This document shows, in pieces, positions 63,891 through 64,000 of a stretch of 64,000 nt of DNA. The DNA is from Serripes groenlandicus (taxonomy: Eukaryota; Mollusca; Bivalvia; Cardiida; Cardiidae). Position 1 is the stretch's first letter; each line of letters opens with the position of its first letter. The position numbers and the translations under genes were made by a program. Location of the stretch: contig JASEVX010000375.1 of assembly GCA_031761405.1 (NCBI GenBank), positions 1 through 64,000 of the forward strand, given 5' to 3'. The notes under the pieces are model-generated. The model saw only the letters and a list, made by a program, of their open reading frames with translations, did not search any database and was not told the DNA's origin.

Positions 63891-64000
63891 CTGAATCCCC
63901 ACTGGTCGCTAATAAATCAATGAAGTATTCAAGATGTCACTGGCATATATTGTGCATTTAGATCCATCGTGTGGATGTGCAATTTCGACGCTTGTCAAAA

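Overview
This looks like a gene-poor, repeat-saturated window from a bivalve mollusc nuclear genome. The evidence is high A+T content, short coding exons with GT/AG splice sites, three tRNA-headed SINE families, arrays built like the 'pearl' elements known from bivalves, and a complete DIRS-type retrotransposon. No bacterial operon, CRISPR array, rRNA or functional tRNA gene was seen. I cannot name the species.

Layout. 1-5.7 kb: the end of a pearl-like element, two more such elements (cores of about 145 and 162 bp), palindromic MITEs and long (GA)n/(CAGA)n microsatellites. 5.9-13.7 kb: MITEs, SINEs, an 84-bp satellite and a degenerate tandem duplication. 13,965-20,840: a complete DIRS1-like tyrosine-recombinase retrotransposon with inverted terminal repeats, an internal complementary region, a frameshifted gag-like ORF, an open RT/RNase H/methyltransferase-like ORF and an open tyrosine recombinase ORF. 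22.6-23.3 kb: a pearl-like element. 24,414-30,141: a candidate 5.7-kb element with matching ends, carrying two foldback elements inside it. 30.3-46 kb: a dense swarm of TTAA-flanked MITEs (piggyBac-like), SINEs and pearl-like elements lying inside and beside the 5' exons of a minus-strand gene. That gene encodes a signal peptide followed by an FN3-like ectodomain that I tentatively read as an IL-17-receptor-like protein. 47.9-51.5 kb: a decayed minus-strand Ty3/gypsy-like retrotransposon lacking its reverse transcriptase region. 51.5-52.7 kb: a 76-bp satellite. 52.9-54.5 kb: an element with matching ends holding a tyrosine-recombinase fragment. 55-59.3 kb: SINE, pearl-like and LINE fragments plus two small unassigned ORFs. 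59.6-63.4 kb: a satellite of about 64 units of 59 bp that appears to be an amplified internal piece of a SINE.

How the parts relate. The only host gene I can support is the minus-strand receptor-like gene (exon 1 at 46.3 kb, exon 2 at 40.2 kb, exon 3 at 39.4-39.5 kb, a candidate exon near 35.7 kb). Its introns are packed with MITEs, and one MITE abuts the exon 3 splice donor. The rest is mobile DNA at several ages. SINEs with perfect target-site duplications are young. MITEs nested in the TTAA sites of older MITEs give a relative chronology. Pearl-like elements and foldbacks interrupt or abut MITEs.
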